64,000 bases of DNA, taken from assembly GCF_002849715.1 (NCBI RefSeq), contig NZ_CP018863.1:4092001-4156000 (forward strand), given 5' to 3'. The notes under the pieces were generated by a model that was not told the DNA's origin, ran no database searches, and saw only the letters and a program-made list of their open reading frames with translations. A program made the position numbers and the translations under genes. The DNA is from Arthrobacter crystallopoietes. GTDB lineage: Bacteria; Actinomycetota; Actinomycetes; Actinomycetales; Micrococcaceae. The number at the start of each line of letters is the position of its first letter. Position 1 is the stretch's first letter. Below are positions 47,483-57,191 of the stretch, piece by piece.

Positions 47483-48744
47483 TAGTTTTCTTCCTTGGCG
47501 TCGCTGGCGACGGCGACAGTCGTATCGGTGTCTGCAATGGTTGCTTTGGAGACGTCGGCAGCATCCGTAGTGCCGGGATTCTTCTTTTCGTCCGCCATCA
47601 GATCAATGAAGCGGTCGAAGAGGTAGGCCGAGTCGTGCGGGCCGGCCGCGGCTTCGGGGTGGTACTGGACCGAGAAGGCAGGGATGTCCAGGCAGGCCAG
47701 GCCCTCGACGACGTCGTCGTTCAGGCTGACGTGGCTGACCTCGACCCGGCCGAAACGCTCTTCCGGCGCCCGGGTGACCCCATCGGTGGGAGCGTCGACG
47801 GCGAAACCGTGGTTCTGGGAGGTGATCTCCACTTTTCCGGTGCGGCGGTCCATTACCGGCTGGTTGATGCCGCGGTGGCCGTAGCGCAGTTTGTAGGTGC
47901 CGAAGCCCAGGGCCCGGCCCAGTATCTGGTTGCCGAAGCAGATGCCGAAAAACGGCATACGGGCGTCCAGGACATCCCGCAGCATGCCCACCTGGGTGTC
48001 AGCGGTGGCAGGGTCGCCGGGGCCATTGGACATGAACACGCCGTCGGGATCCACTGCCTGGATGTCTGCCAAGGTCGCGGTGGCGGGCAGCACGTGGACC
48101 CGGACGCCGCGTTCGGCGAAACGCTGCGGAGTCATGGATTTGATGCCCAGGTCCAGTGCGGCGATGCTGAAGCGCGGTTCGCCCTCCCAGCCGTGGTCTG
48201 CCGGCTCAACCACATAGGCAGCGTCGATGCTGACCTCCTCGGCCAGCCGGGCACCTTCCATCGGAGCCTGTCCGTTGACCTCGGCCAGCAGTTCCGGCAT
48301 GGGCCGGGCGGCTTCCTGGCCGGAGAAGATTCCGGCCTTCATGGCGCCGCGTTCGCGCAGGTGCCGCGTGATGGCCCGGGTGTCGACGCCCTGGATGCCG
48401 ACGATGCCCTGTTCGATCAGTTCCTCGTCCAGACTGCGCTCGGAGCGCCAGTTGGACGGCCTGCGGGCGGCGTCGCGGACAATGTAGCCGGCAACCCAGA
48501 TCCTGCGGGACTCCGCGTCCTCGCGGTTGACGCCGGTGTTCCCGATGTGCGGAGCGGTCTGCACCACCAGCTGGCGGGCGTAGGACGGGTCCGTGATGGT
48601 TTCCTGGTAACCGGTCATGCCGGTGGCGAAAACCGCCTCTCCCAACGCTGTACCCTGGGCACCGTAGCTGCGTCCACGGAAGGTGCGGCCGTCTTCAAGA
48701 ACCAGCAGAGCTGCATTCGAGGAAGTTGTTTGATGATCTGTCAC
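47482..48744 (-). CDS. carA: Carbamoyl phosphate synthase small subunit (glutaminase)
   Basis: A 420-residue amidotransferase that hydrolyses glutamine and channels ammonia to CarB. The N-terminal CarA domain ([44 protein letters not shown]) is followed by a class I glutaminase with the nucleophile in [15 protein letters not shown] (Cys near residue 267) and the His/Glu of [13 protein letters not shown]. It has an unusual Thr/Asp/Ala-rich C-terminal tail of about 30 residues after the conserved [16 protein letters not shown] at 48744 has TAGGAA upstream and lies nine bases from the preceding gene. Confidence 0.96.
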   Translation of the reverse strand: MTDHQTTSSNAALLVLEDGRTFRGRSYGAQGTALGEAVFATGMTGYQETITDPSYARQLVVQTAPHIGNTGVNREDAESRRIWVAGYIVRDAARRPSNWRSERSLDEELIEQGIVGIQGVDTRAITRHLRERGAMKAGIFSGQEAARPMPELLAEVNGQAPMEGARLAEEVSIDAAYVVEPADHGWEGEPRFSIAALDLGIKSMTPQRFAERGVRVHVLPATATLADIQAVDPDGVFMSNGPGDPATADTQVGMLRDVLDARMPFFGICFGNQILGRALGFGTYKLRYGHRGINQPVMDRRTGKVEITSQNHGFAVDAPTDGVTRAPEERFGRVEVSHVSLNDDVVEGLACLDIPAFSVQYHPEAAAGPHDSAYLFDRFIDLMADEKKNPGTTDAADVSKATIADTDTTVAVASDAKEEN

Positions 48745-48752
48745 TGTAGTTC

Positions 48753-49259
48753 CTAGTCTTCGTCAGGTGCAGCAGTAGGTAGGTAAGAGTTCAGGTGGGC
48801 CAGGAGCGGCTTTTTCTCCTCGGCGTGGCGGTTGCGGAACGCGGTGTCCACGTCCTTGCCGCCCAGGTTCCAGGTGATCACGGCCAGTCCGTCTTTCTCC
48901 ACGAACTTCCCGATCATCCCGCTTTCGGACCGTACGGCCCTGATGCTTCCGGCCGGAATGTAGACATCCGTGGCACCGCGTCGTTCGAACAGCAGTCCGT
49001 GGTCGTAGAGGCGCAGCAGGGCGCCGGAGCGGATTCCCAGGCCATGGACCGCGAGGCGGTCCAGCCAGTCCCCCGCCGTCGTGGTCACGACGTACTGCCC
49101 GTCATACGCCGCGCAAGGATTATCGACGTCGTCCGGAATTTCGGGCAGCGGGGCGATGTCCTGCTGCCGCTTGAGCCTGCTGCGCCAGCCAACAAAAACC
49201 AGCGCCAGCAGGACGATGATCAGGCTCAGTGTGAGGAGCCCGGGGCCAAGGTATTCCAC
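48753..49259 (-). CDS. PH-like membrane-anchored protein in the pyr operon
   Basis: A 168-residue protein with one N-terminal membrane helix (residues 5-25) followed by a basic stop-transfer ([10 protein letters not shown]). It has a soluble beta-rich domain ([90 protein letters not shown]). The strand pattern resembles a bacterial PH domain. It lies between pyrC and carA, with only 5 and 8 bases of spacing, so it is co-expressed with pyrimidine synthesis. Its function is unknown; it may tether or modulate the pathway, which is speculative. Confidence 0.8.
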   Translation of the reverse strand: MEYLGPGLLTLSLIIVLLALVFVGWRSRLKRQQDIAPLPEIPDDVDNPCAAYDGQYVVTTTAGDWLDRLAVHGLGIRSGALLRLYDHGLLFERRGATDVYIPAGSIRAVRSESGMIGKFVEKDGLAVITWNLGGKDVDTAFRNRHAEEKKPLLAHLNSYLPTAAPDED

Positions 49260-49264
49260 TGACG

Positions 49265-50599
49265 CTACTCCCCCTCTGCGGTCCGCGGGGTGTTGAGGCT
49301 CCCGTCCAGAACGGTGGGGTGGCCCTGGTAAAAGGTCGCCACCACGCGGCCCGGCAGCTCCCGGCCGGCGAACGGCGAGTTGCGTCCCATGGTCGCCATC
49401 TTGTTCGGCTCAACCGTCCAGCGTGCCGCCGGGTCGATCAGCGTGATGTTGGCTGCAGAGCCGGCTTCCAGCGGCTGGCCCTGGTCCTGCAGCCGGCCGA
49501 TCCGTGCCGGCACCAGGGAGGTAATCCGGGCGAAGTCGTCCCAGCCGATCAGGCCCGACTCGATCATGGTGTGCTGGACCACGGACAGCGCGGTCTCAAG
49601 ACCGGTCATGCCCATCGCGGCCTGCGCCCACTCGCATTCCTTGGCCTCGCTGGGATGCGGGGCGTGGTCGGTGCCGATGATGTCGATGGTCCCGTCGGCC
49701 AGTCCCGCCCGCAAGGCCTGCACGTCTTCATCGGTGCGCAGCGGCGGGTTCACCTTGTAGACCGGGTCGTAGCTGCGGACCAGTTCGTCCGTGAGCCACA
49801 GGTGGTGCGGGGTGACCTCGGCCGTAACCTTGATGCCGCGCTGCTTCGCCCAACGGATGATCTCGACGGAACCGGCGGTGGAGACGTGGCAGACGTGCAG
49901 CCGGGAGTCCACGTGCTGGGCCAGGAGCACATCGCGGGCAATGATGCTTTCCTCGGCGACGGCGGGCCAGCCGGTCATGCCGAGCACGGCAGAGACATCG
50001 CCCTCGTTCATCTGGGCCCCGTCCGTCAGCCGGGGTTCCTGGGCGTGCTGGGCGATAACGCCGTCGAACGCCTTGACGTATTCCAGCGCCCGGCGCATCA
50101 GTACCGGATCGTGGACACAGATGCCGTCGTCGGAGAAGACCCGGACGCGGGCGCGCGAATCGGCCATCGCCCCGAGTTCGGCCAGCCGTTCACCGGCCAG
50201 TCCGATGGTCACGGCTCCGACCGGACGGACATCTGTCCAGCCGGCCTTGCGGCCCAGGGTGTAGACCTGCTCGACGACGCCGGCAGTGTCCGCTACGGGC
50301 GAGCTGTTCGCCATCGCGTGGACGGCGGTGAAACCACCAAGGGCCGCGGCGCGACTGCCGGTCTCCACGGTCTCGGCGTCCTCACGTCCGGGTTCGCGCA
50401 GGTGGGTGTGCAGGTCCACCATGCCCGGCACAGCCACGAGGCCTTCGGCGTCGATCACGGTGGCACCGGCGGCGCTGAGCCCGGTGCCGGTTTCGGTGAT
50501 GACCCCGTTGCGGATCAGCAGGTCGGTCGCGGCTCCGCTGCCGATTGCGGCTCCCTTGACCAGAAAGGCCGTAGCTTCATGTGGTGCTGTAGCGGTCAT
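49265..50599 (-). CDS. pyrC: Dihydroorotase
   Basis: A 444-residue zinc amidohydrolase of the class I type, cyclising carbamoyl aspartate to dihydroorotate. Metal-site motifs: [51 protein letters not shown], the [15 protein letters not shown] block and [16 protein letters not shown]. The ATG at 50599 overlaps the pyrB stop (ATGA). The open frame extends further upstream but only as a shadow of pyrB. Confidence 0.96.
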   Translation of the reverse strand: MTATAPHEATAFLVKGAAIGSGAATDLLIRNGVITETGTGLSAAGATVIDAEGLVAVPGMVDLHTHLREPGREDAETVETGSRAAALGGFTAVHAMANSSPVADTAGVVEQVYTLGRKAGWTDVRPVGAVTIGLAGERLAELGAMADSRARVRVFSDDGICVHDPVLMRRALEYVKAFDGVIAQHAQEPRLTDGAQMNEGDVSAVLGMTGWPAVAEESIIARDVLLAQHVDSRLHVCHVSTAGSVEIIRWAKQRGIKVTAEVTPHHLWLTDELVRSYDPVYKVNPPLRTDEDVQALRAGLADGTIDIIGTDHAPHPSEAKECEWAQAAMGMTGLETALSVVQHTMIESGLIGWDDFARITSLVPARIGRLQDQGQPLEAGSAANITLIDPAARWTVEPNKMATMGRNSPFAGRELPGRVVATFYQGHPTVLDGSLNTPRTAEGE

Positions 50600-51594
50600 C
50601 GCTGGGCCTCCTGGATAGTTGCGGGTGCGGTGTGGGTCTCGCCGGAGAGGAGCAGATAGAGGGTGGCCATGCGTACTGAGACGCCGTTGCGAACCTGCTG
50701 CAGGACCGTGGAGCGGGGCGAGTCCGCTGCGGCTGCGGATATTTCCAGTCCGCGGTTCATCGGACCCGGGTGCATGATGATCGTGCCCTTGAGTCCGTGG
50801 GAATCCAGCGCTTTGAGCCGGCTGTCGTCGAATCCCCAGCGCCGCGAGTATTCCCGGGTGGACGGGAAGAACGCGGCGTTCATGCGTTCGCCCTGAAGCC
50901 GCAGCATCATGACGGCGTCCGGGCCGGTTGCCAGGGTCTCGTCCAGGTCGTAGCTGACGGTGCAGGGCCACTTCGCGACGCCTACTGGAAGCAACGTGGG
51001 CGGAGCGACCATCGTGACATCGGCCCCCAGGGTGCGCAGCAGCCAGAGGTTGGACCGCGCCACCCGGGAGTGCAGCACATCGCCGACGATGGCCACCTTC
51101 ATGCCGGACAAATCCGTGCCGAGGGAGGCCGTTCCGTTGATGCGCGCCCAGTTGCGGCGCATAGTGAACGCGTCCAGCAGCGCCTGGGTGGGATGTTCGT
51201 GCGTGCCGTCGCCCGCGTTGACCACGGCAGAGTCGATCCAGCCCGATGCCGCCAGCCTTGCCGGTGCGCCGGAGGCCCAGTGCCGGATAACGACGGCGTC
51301 GGCCCCCATCGCTTCGAGCGTCTGCGCGGTGTCCTTGAGCGACTCGCCCTTGGACACGGAGGAGCCCTTGGCGGCGAAGTTGATCACGTCCGCCGACAGC
51401 CGTTTGGCGGCCGCCTCGAAGGAGATCCGCGTACGCGTCGAGTCCTCGAAGAAGAGGTTGACTACGGTACGGCCGCGCAGGACGGGAAGTTTCTTGACCT
51501 CGCGGTCGGACACGGCGGCCATTTCTTCGGCGGTATCCAGAATCCGTACGGCGTCGTCCTTGCCGAGGTCTTCGGTCGAGAGCAAATGCCTCAT
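50596..51594 (-). CDS. pyrB: Aspartate carbamoyltransferase catalytic subunit
   Basis: A 332-residue transferase joining carbamoyl phosphate and aspartate. The carbamoyl-phosphate site STRTR is in [21 protein letters not shown] (about residues 53-57). [27 protein letters not shown] and the aspartate-binding [11 protein letters not shown] with [11 protein letters not shown] are all present. The ATG at 51594 overlaps the pyrR stop (ATGA) and the end overlaps pyrC. No pyrI regulatory subunit is present, as usual for the pyrR-linked form. Confidence 0.97.
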   Translation of the reverse strand: MRHLLSTEDLGKDDAVRILDTAEEMAAVSDREVKKLPVLRGRTVVNLFFEDSTRTRISFEAAAKRLSADVINFAAKGSSVSKGESLKDTAQTLEAMGADAVVIRHWASGAPARLAASGWIDSAVVNAGDGTHEHPTQALLDAFTMRRNWARINGTASLGTDLSGMKVAIVGDVLHSRVARSNLWLLRTLGADVTMVAPPTLLPVGVAKWPCTVSYDLDETLATGPDAVMMLRLQGERMNAAFFPSTREYSRRWGFDDSRLKALDSHGLKGTIIMHPGPMNRGLEISAAAADSPRSTVLQQVRNGVSVRMATLYLLLSGETHTAPATIQEAQR

Positions 51595-52184
51595 GCGGTG
51601 CGGTCCTCGATCACTACTTCGTTGACAGGCCGGCCGTCCACGGTGTCCGTCTCGGCCAGATGCACCCGCACCTTTTCGGCCGAAGACGTCGGCAGGTTTT
51701 TACCCACGTGGTCCGCGCGGATGGGCAGTTCGCGGTGGCCGCGGTCCACCAGGACCGCGAGGCGGACGATGCGAGGGCGGCCCAGGTCGACGAGCGCGTC
51801 GAGGGCGGCGCGGATGGTCCGGCCCGAATAGAGCACATCGTCGACGAGCACCACGACTTTATCGTCGATGCCGGTAGCGGGAAGCTGGGTGGGCAGCGGA
51901 GCCCTGGTCGGCTGGCGCTTGAGATCATCACGGAACATTGTGACGTCCAGCTGGCCGGCAATGTCCTCGGCTTTCACACCGGGATCGGTGGCCGCAATCT
52001 TGGCGGCAAGGCGTCGGGCCAGCGGATAACCGCGGCGCGGAATGCCCAGCAGAACAAGATCCTTGGATCCCTTGTTCGCCTCGAGAATCTCATGGGCTAT
52101 ACGAGTGAGGGCGCGGTCGATGTCCGCTTCGGCAAGAACTACACGGGCTGCTTGCGGCGATGGCGCCGCGGCTGACGTGCTCAT
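51591..52184 (-). CDS. pyrR: Bifunctional pyr operon regulator/uracil phosphoribosyltransferase
   Basis: A 197-residue PRTase-fold RNA-binding regulator. It contains [33 protein letters not shown], a basic RNA-contact face ([13 protein letters not shown]) and the PRPP loop [21 protein letters not shown]. When UMP is plentiful PyrR binds a stem-loop in pyr mRNA; in actinobacteria this is thought to block translation initiation. The matching hairpin lies at 52204-52219, next to the very strong AAGGAGGAGG of pyrR itself. It is the first gene of the operon to pyrF. Confidence 0.95.
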   Translation of the reverse strand: MSTSAAAPSPQAARVVLAEADIDRALTRIAHEILEANKGSKDLVLLGIPRRGYPLARRLAAKIAATDPGVKAEDIAGQLDVTMFRDDLKRQPTRAPLPTQLPATGIDDKVVVLVDDVLYSGRTIRAALDALVDLGRPRIVRLAVLVDRGHRELPIRADHVGKNLPTSSAEKVRVHLAETDTVDGRPVNEVVIEDRTA

Positions 52185-52191
52185 ATTGTTG

Positions 52192-52219
52192 CCTCCTCCT
52201 TCCCCGCCTCACAGGACGG
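52192..52219 (-). promoter_or_regulatory. PyrR-binding hairpin overlapping pyrR ribosome binding site region
   Basis: On the minus strand CCGTC (52219-52215) pairs with GGCGG (52208-52204, one T-G pair) around loop CTGTGA, followed within three bases by AAGGAGGAGG (52201-52192). The CNGNGAGG sequence is the PyrR binding-loop hallmark. Bound PyrR would hinder ribosome access to pyrR and, by coupling, the operon. Confidence 0.65.
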
Positions 52220-52245
52220 ATTTAAAGGCTGGTTGCGTAGTCAAA

Positions 52246-52276
52246 ACTATCACAGGGCCGGGGGCGGACAGCCCAA
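52246..52276 (-). promoter_or_regulatory. Candidate promoter of the pyr operon
   Basis: Extended -10 TGT-GATAGT (-10 hexamer at 52251-52246, minus strand) with TTGGGC at 52276-52271 as a possible -35, 19 bases away. The -35 overlaps the nusB terminator T-tract. Confidence 0.45.
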
Positions 52277-52316
52277 AAACACCCGAAGGTGGCCCCCATC
52301 ACGGGGACCACCTTCG
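52275..52316 (-). terminator. Intrinsic terminator after nusB
   Basis: A stem of 13 bp with a one-base bulge (52316-52303 with 52296-52284), then GTGTTTTTGGG on the minus strand. It is 35 bases after the nusB stop and directly precedes the pyr promoter region, separating the two operons. Confidence 0.82.
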
Positions 52317-52350
52317 AAGCTGGATCAGGACTGCCGGCAGCTGCCGCCGA

Positions 52351-52773
52351 TCACGCCAGCAGGGTCGGCTTCAGTTGCTGCAGCCGACCGAGAAGACCGT
52401 TAACGAACGACGGCGATTCATCCGTTGAGAGCGTCTTGGCCAGTTCGACTGCCTCGCTGACTGCCACCCCGTCCGGAATATCATCGTTGTACAGCAGCTC
52501 CCAGGCGCCCACCCGCAGGATAATGCGGTCCACGCTGGGCATCCGTTCCAGCGCCCAGCCTTGGGAGTAGGTGGTCAGGAACTCGTCGATCTGGCCCTGC
52601 ATGGCTACGACACCCTCCACGATGTCCACCGTGTAAGGGTTGATGACCTGATCCGTTTTTTCGCGGCGGTCGCGAAGCGCGTCGAACGCCGAAACGGAGC
52701 GCTGCTCCGCTTCAAACAGAACATCGACGGCGCGGCGGCGGGCTTTGCCACGTGCGGAAGTGGGTGCACTCAC
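52351..52773 (-). CDS. nusB: Transcription antitermination protein NusB
   Basis: A 140-residue all-helical protein that, with S10 (NusE), binds boxA RNA for rRNA antitermination. Family blocks: ARRRAVDVLFEAEQRS, VDIVEGVVAMQGQIDEFLTTYSQGWALERMPSVDRIILRVGAWELLY and DIPDGVAVSEAVELAKTLSTDESPSFVNGLLGRL. The GTG at 52773 overlaps the efp stop by one base (TAGTG). The operon ends at the terminator downstream. Confidence 0.96.
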   Translation of the reverse strand: MSAPTSARGKARRRAVDVLFEAEQRSVSAFDALRDRREKTDQVINPYTVDIVEGVVAMQGQIDEFLTTYSQGWALERMPSVDRIILRVGAWELLYNDDIPDGVAVSEAVELAKTLSTDESPSFVNGLLGRLQQLKPTLLA

Positions 52774-53336
52774 TAGTCGTTAACACGTCCCAGGTAATCG
52801 CCGCTGCGGGTATCGACCTTGACCCGGGTGCCGGTTTCCAAGAACAGCGGAACCTGGATCTGGTAACCGGTTTCGACTGTCGCCGGCTTGGTGCCGCCGG
52901 TGGAGCGGTCGCCCTGCAGGCCCGGCTCGGTGTAGGTGATTTCCATGGTCACGGAGGCCGGCAATTCGATGTACAGCGGCGTGCCGTCGTGCATCGCAAT
53001 GTTGACCTTGATGTTTTCCAGCAGGAAGTTCTCGTCATCGCCGACAACGGGGCCCGGCACGGTGACCTGGTCATAATCCTGCACGTCCATGAAGACGAAG
53101 TCGTCGCCGTCCTTGTACAGGTAGGTGTAGTCGCGGCGGTCAACCGTAGCGGTCTCGATCTTCAGGCCTGCGTTGAAGGTCTTGTCCTGGATCTTGCCGC
53201 TGACAACATTCTTGATCTTGGTGCGAACGAAGGCGCCGCCCTTGCCCGGCTTGACGTGCTGGAACTCGATGACGTTCCACAGCTGGCCGTCCAGCTTCAG
53301 CACGGTGCCGTTCTTAATGTCGTTGGTTGTCGCCAC
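52773..53336 (-). CDS. efp: Translation elongation factor P
   Basis: A 187-residue three-domain tRNA-mimic that relieves stalling at polyproline. Domain I has [32 protein letters not shown], where the loop PGKGGAF places Lys near residue 33, the site modified in some bacteria; no modification gene is in this window. Domains II and III include [16 protein letters not shown] and [30 protein letters not shown] at 53389-53384 is a candidate -10 in the 72-base gap after aroB, so efp-nusB may have its own promoter. Confidence 0.97.
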   Translation of the reverse strand: MATTNDIKNGTVLKLDGQLWNVIEFQHVKPGKGGAFVRTKIKNVVSGKIQDKTFNAGLKIETATVDRRDYTYLYKDGDDFVFMDVQDYDQVTVPGPVVGDDENFLLENIKVNIAMHDGTPLYIELPASVTMEITYTEPGLQGDRSTGGTKPATVETGYQIQVPLFLETGTRVKVDTRSGDYLGRVND

Positions 53337-53408
53337 AGTTTCTCTTTCGTCGATTCAACTTGTGTGTGGAAAGTTCATCGGTAATTCTACCTGCTGAGCG
53401 CAGACCAA

Positions 53409-54509
53409 CTATTCGGCGATCTCCTGGTACGCGGCGAAGAGCAGCGAAGTGTCGGGAACATCGAGGATTGCCGGCTTTTCCAGAGCGTCCAGGACAACGA
53501 ACCGCAGCAGGTCTCCGCGGGCCTTCTTGTCCCGCTTCATTCCGTCCAGCAGCGCCGCCCAGCGGTCACGGCGGTAAGTGACCGGCAGCTCCAGGGACTG
53601 GAGGATCCGCTTGTGCCGGTCCGCTGTTTCATCGTCCAGGCGGCCTACCATCCGCGAGAGCTCGGCGGCGAACGTCAGCCCAACAGAAACCGCTGCCCCG
53701 TGACGCCAACTGTAGCGCTCTGCGAGTTCGATGGCATGGCCCAGGGTGTGGCCGTAATTGAGGAACTCCCGGCGGCCGGCTTCCTTCAGGTCACTGGAGA
53801 CTATCTCCGCCTTGACAGCGATTGAGCGCTCCACCAGCTCCCGCACCACAGCCGATTCGGGGTCTGCGACGGCCTCCGGCGCTGCCTCGATGAGGTCAAG
53901 AATGGCGGCGTCAGCGATGAAACCACATTTGACCACTTCCGCCATGCCGGTGAGCAGCTCGTTCTTGGGCAGGGTAGCCAAGGCGTCCAGGTCAGCGAGC
54001 ACTGCCGCCGGCGGATGGAACGCGCCGACCAAGTTCTTGCCTTCGGACGTGTTGATGCCGGTCTTCCCGCCGACCGCGGCGTCAACCATGCCAAGCAGGC
54101 TCGTGGGGATGTGGACCACCCTCACGCCACGCAGCCAGGTAGCGGCAACAAATCCGCCCACGTCGGTGACCGCGCCGCCGCCCACCGTGACGATGGCGTC
54201 GGAGCGGGTGAAATCGTTCTGCCCCAGCACCTGCCAGCAGAAGGAAGCGACCTGAATGTGCTTGCCCTCTTCGGCGTCGGGAATTTCCGCGGTCAACGCG
54301 GTGAATCCGGCCGCGTCCAGATCCTGGCGCACCGCATCGCCGGTGGCACGAAGCGCGCGCGGATGGATGACCAGCACCCGGCGCACACGCTCGCCCAGAA
54401 TGCCGGGCAGCCGATCCAGCAGGCCATTGCCCACAACGACGTCGTAGTTTTCGTTCGGGGAGCTGCCGGTGACCTTAATAACCTTTGGCTCGCTGATCGG
54501 GTTCGTCAA
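53409..54509 (-). CDS. aroB: 3-dehydroquinate synthase
   Basis: A 366-residue NAD- and zinc-dependent enzyme, second step of the shikimate pathway. Motifs: [13 protein letters not shown], the NAD-binding [67 protein letters not shown] and the zinc ligands in [27 protein letters not shown]. The start TTG at 54509 overlaps the aroK stop (TTGA) and has GAAAGG eight bases upstream. The longer open frame to 54641 is inside aroK and not conserved. Confidence 0.95.
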   Translation of the reverse strand: MTNPISEPKVIKVTGSSPNENYDVVVGNGLLDRLPGILGERVRRVLVIHPRALRATGDAVRQDLDAAGFTALTAEIPDAEEGKHIQVASFCWQVLGQNDFTRSDAIVTVGGGAVTDVGGFVAATWLRGVRVVHIPTSLLGMVDAAVGGKTGINTSEGKNLVGAFHPPAAVLADLDALATLPKNELLTGMAEVVKCGFIADAAILDLIEAAPEAVADPESAVVRELVERSIAVKAEIVSSDLKEAGRREFLNYGHTLGHAIELAERYSWRHGAAVSVGLTFAAELSRMVGRLDDETADRHKRILQSLELPVTYRRDRWAALLDGMKRDKKARGDLLRFVVLDALEKPAILDVPDTSLLFAAYQEIAE

Positions 54510-55048
54510 CTGTTTTGCCTTTCGTTGAGCAGTGTGGAAAGTTCTTCGACCAGCTCTGCTTGTGATTTGTTCCGCGTGGTCAGGACCAGGTCCGCCAGCT
54601 TCAGATACGTTGGCCGGCGGCGTTCGGCCATCTCGGTCCAACGGGCCGCGGCGTCCCCCGCCAGCAGCGGGCGGCCGGTGTCCCGGCGGATCCGCGGAAG
54701 CACTGTCTCCAGGTCGGCATCCAGAAACACCACACGGCAGTTGGCCAGCAACTGCTGGGTGCCGGTGTCGAGTATCGCTCCCCCGCCCAGCGAAATCACG
54801 CAGGGATCGCCCGCAGCGGTGAGCAGCGCAGCAACTTCACGCGCCTCGATTTCACGGAAGCCGCGTTCACCTTGGGCACTGAAGATCGAAGGAATGCTGC
54901 CGTGTTTGGCCACGATTTTCTTGTCGCTGTCGACAAACTGAAGACCATGACGGGCTGCAAACAACTGGCCCACCGTGGATTTGCCTGATGCCATCGGGCC
55001 GATCAGCACCAGATGGCGGTCTAACGCCATAGCCATGGAGTCGGGCAC
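54506..55048 (-). CDS. aroK: Shikimate kinase
   Basis: A 180-residue kinase, fifth step of the shikimate pathway. P-loop [14 protein letters not shown] (about residues 15-26), shikimate-binding Asp in FVDSDKKI, Arg in [16 protein letters not shown], and lid Arg in RRDTGRPLL are all present. The start GTG at 55048 overlaps the aroC stop by one base (TAGTG). In-frame ATGs at codons 5 and 7 are alternatives. Confidence 0.95.
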   Translation of the reverse strand: MPDSMAMALDRHLVLIGPMASGKSTVGQLFAARHGLQFVDSDKKIVAKHGSIPSIFSAQGERGFREIEAREVAALLTAAGDPCVISLGGGAILDTGTQQLLANCRVVFLDADLETVLPRIRRDTGRPLLAGDAAARWTEMAERRRPTYLKLADLVLTTRNKSQAELVEELSTLLNERQNS

Positions 55049-56247
55049 TAGCTGCCGATCGAATCCAGCGATTCCGGAATAGCCTCAATGAAGCTGCGCA
55101 TGTTACGTGCCGTCTCTGCTACCGAATCGCCGCCGAACTTCTCCGTAACCGCCTGCGCAAGCACCAATGCGACCATGGCCTCGGCGACTACGCCTGCTGC
55201 CGGAACGGCGCATACGTCGGACCGCTGGTGATGGGCCTTGGCGTCTTCTCCGGTGCTGACATCGATGGTCTTCAGGGCGCGGGGGACGGTGGCAATGGGT
55301 TTCATGGCAGCGCGCACACGGAGTGTATCGCCGATGCTCATGCCGCCCTCGATACCGCCGGCGCGGTTGGTCGAACGCACGATGGTGCCGCTGGAGTCGC
55401 GGACGATCTCGTCATGGGCAGCCGAACCCCGGCGGCCGGCGGTCTGGAAGCCGTCACCGACTTCAACGCCCTTGATCGCCTGAATGCCCATCAGCGCCGC
55501 GGCGAGCCGGGCGTCGAGGCGGCGGTCCCAATGCACATAGCTGCCCAGCCCCGGCGGCAGGCCGTAGGCCAGGACCTCGACAACCCCACCCAGGGTCTCG
55601 CCCTCCTTGTGGGCGGCGTCAACCTCCTGGACCATGGCCAGCGAAGTCTCGGCGTCGAAGCAGCGCAGCGGATCTTCGTCCAGCGCAATCACATCGGAGG
55701 GAAGCGGTACCGGACTTTCCTCGGGAACGGCAACCCGTGCAATCGACACCGTGTGGCTGACCAGCTCGATGCCCAGGGCCTTCAGGAAATTGGCGGCCAC
55801 GGTGCCAAGGGCTACCCGGGCAGCGGTCTCGCGGGCGCTGGCGCGTTCCAGGACAGGACGGGCTTCATCGAACCCGTATTTCTGCATGCCGGTGAAATCC
55901 GCGTGGCCGGGACGCGGACGCGTCAGCGGCGCGTTGCGGGCCAGTTCGGCCAGCTCCACGGGGTCAACCGGATCCGCAGACATGATCTTTTCCCACTTGG
56001 GCCACTCGGTGTTGCCCACCTGGATGGCCACCGGGCCGCCCTGGGTACGTCCATGCCGGACGCCACCGGTGATGGTGACGGCGTCTTGCTCAAACTTCAT
56101 GCGTGCGCCGCGGCCGTAGCCGAGCCGGCGTCGAGCCAGGGCCGCCTGGATGTCGGAGCTCTTGAGCTCCACTCCGGCAGGGACGCCTTCAATAATTCCA
56201 ACCAGGGCCGGACCATGGGATTCACCGGCAGTTAACCAACGCAGCAT
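55048..56247 (-). CDS. aroC: Chorismate synthase
   Basis: A 399-residue FMN-dependent enzyme, last step of the shikimate pathway. The three family signatures are seen: [19 protein letters not shown] near the N-terminus, the [14 protein letters not shown] type block [14 protein letters not shown], and the C-terminal [29 protein letters not shown]. It follows aroE by 32 bases and overlaps aroK by one base. Confidence 0.96.
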   Translation of the reverse strand: MLRWLTAGESHGPALVGIIEGVPAGVELKSSDIQAALARRRLGYGRGARMKFEQDAVTITGGVRHGRTQGGPVAIQVGNTEWPKWEKIMSADPVDPVELAELARNAPLTRPRPGHADFTGMQKYGFDEARPVLERASARETAARVALGTVAANFLKALGIELVSHTVSIARVAVPEESPVPLPSDVIALDEDPLRCFDAETSLAMVQEVDAAHKEGETLGGVVEVLAYGLPPGLGSYVHWDRRLDARLAAALMGIQAIKGVEVGDGFQTAGRRGSAAHDEIVRDSSGTIVRSTNRAGGIEGGMSIGDTLRVRAAMKPIATVPRALKTIDVSTGEDAKAHHQRSDVCAVPAAGVVAEAMVALVLAQAVTEKFGGDSVAETARNMRSFIEAIPESLDSIGS

Positions 56248-56279
56248 GGAAACAATACTGCCATGACCACGGCACCGCT

Positions 56280-57191
56280 TTAACGCCGGGGCGCGCCCAC
56301 AGCGTCACACATCACATTTATGACTTGCTCCGGTTCGGCCAGCTCCATACCCGTGAACAGGCGTACCTGCTCGACAGCCTGGTAGATCAGCATCTCCAAC
56401 CCGGGCACGATTGCGCCTCCACGCTCATTCCAGACAGAGGCGATCCGGCTGGGCCACGGATCGTAAGTGACGTCCAGCAGCACCTGGGAGTCCAGCCGTG
56501 CTCCCGAGGCATCCAGCGCTTCCGCGATGGGATCGGCTGCGTTCGGGGGCAAGGTGGAAACCACCACTCGCGCCGAAGCCAACTCGGCCACCACGTCATC
56601 CCAGCTCGCCACCCGGCACTCCAACCCTGCGTTGCGTGCCACGGCCAGGATCGGACCGGCCTTATTCGGGTCGCGCAGGCAGACGCTCAGGCTGTTCACC
56701 TGGAGTCCCGCAAGGGCGGCAGCCGCGGCCGCGGCGGTGCCGCCACCGCCGAGGATGACCGCGTGGCCGCCCGGGGTAGCGCCGGCATGGCGCAGCGCCT
56801 CAATGATGCCGCCCACGTCGGTGTTCTGCCCGACCAACCGAACGGTTCCGTCCGGCTGCCGACGCACCACCACGGTATTGAGAACACCCAGGGAGCGGAC
56901 GAGTTCGCTTGTCTCGTCCATCAGCGGCACCATGGCTGCCTTGAGCGGCATCGTGACGGACAGCCCGGCCCAGCAGCTGCTCTCCCGCACAGCTGCCATG
57001 AATCCCGGCAGCTGCGCCGGGGTCAGGTCGATGGCCTCATAGGCACAGTCGAAGCCAAGCAGCCGGTACGCGGCCCCGTGCAACAGCGGGGACCGCGAAT
57101 GACTGATCGGATGGCCCAGGACCGCGGCCCTCCGGGCAGCCGCCGGCTCAGCCACGGCGGATGACCGCGGGTCGGAATTTCTTAGCTGCAA
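56280..57191 (-). CDS. aroE: Shikimate dehydrogenase
   Basis: A 303-residue NADP-dependent enzyme reducing 3-dehydroshikimate. Motifs: [32 protein letters not shown] with the catalytic Lys, [10 protein letters not shown], the nucleotide loop [14 protein letters not shown], and the C-terminal [18 protein letters not shown]. The start is set at the TTG at 57191 because AGGAGG lies seven bases before it; the open frame reaches a GTG at 57215 that would swallow this site. The start overlaps the mltG end by ten bases. Confidence 0.92.
   Translation of the reverse strand: MQLRNSDPRSSAVAEPAAARRAAVLGHPISHSRSPLLHGAAYRLLGFDCAYEAIDLTPAQLPGFMAAVRESSCWAGLSVTMPLKAAMVPLMDETSELVRSLGVLNTVVVRRQPDGTVRLVGQNTDVGGIIEALRHAGATPGGHAVILGGGGTAAAAAAALAGLQVNSLSVCLRDPNKAGPILAVARNAGLECRVASWDDVVAELASARVVVSTLPPNAADPIAEALDASGARLDSQVLLDVTYDPWPSRIASVWNERGGAIVPGLEMLIYQAVEQVRLFTGMELAEPEQVINVMCDAVGAPRR

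Noticed and set aside
50600..50971. N-terminal extension of the pyrC frame into pyrB
   Set aside because: It overlaps conserved pyrB sequence; the ATGA junction at 50596-50599 marks the real start.
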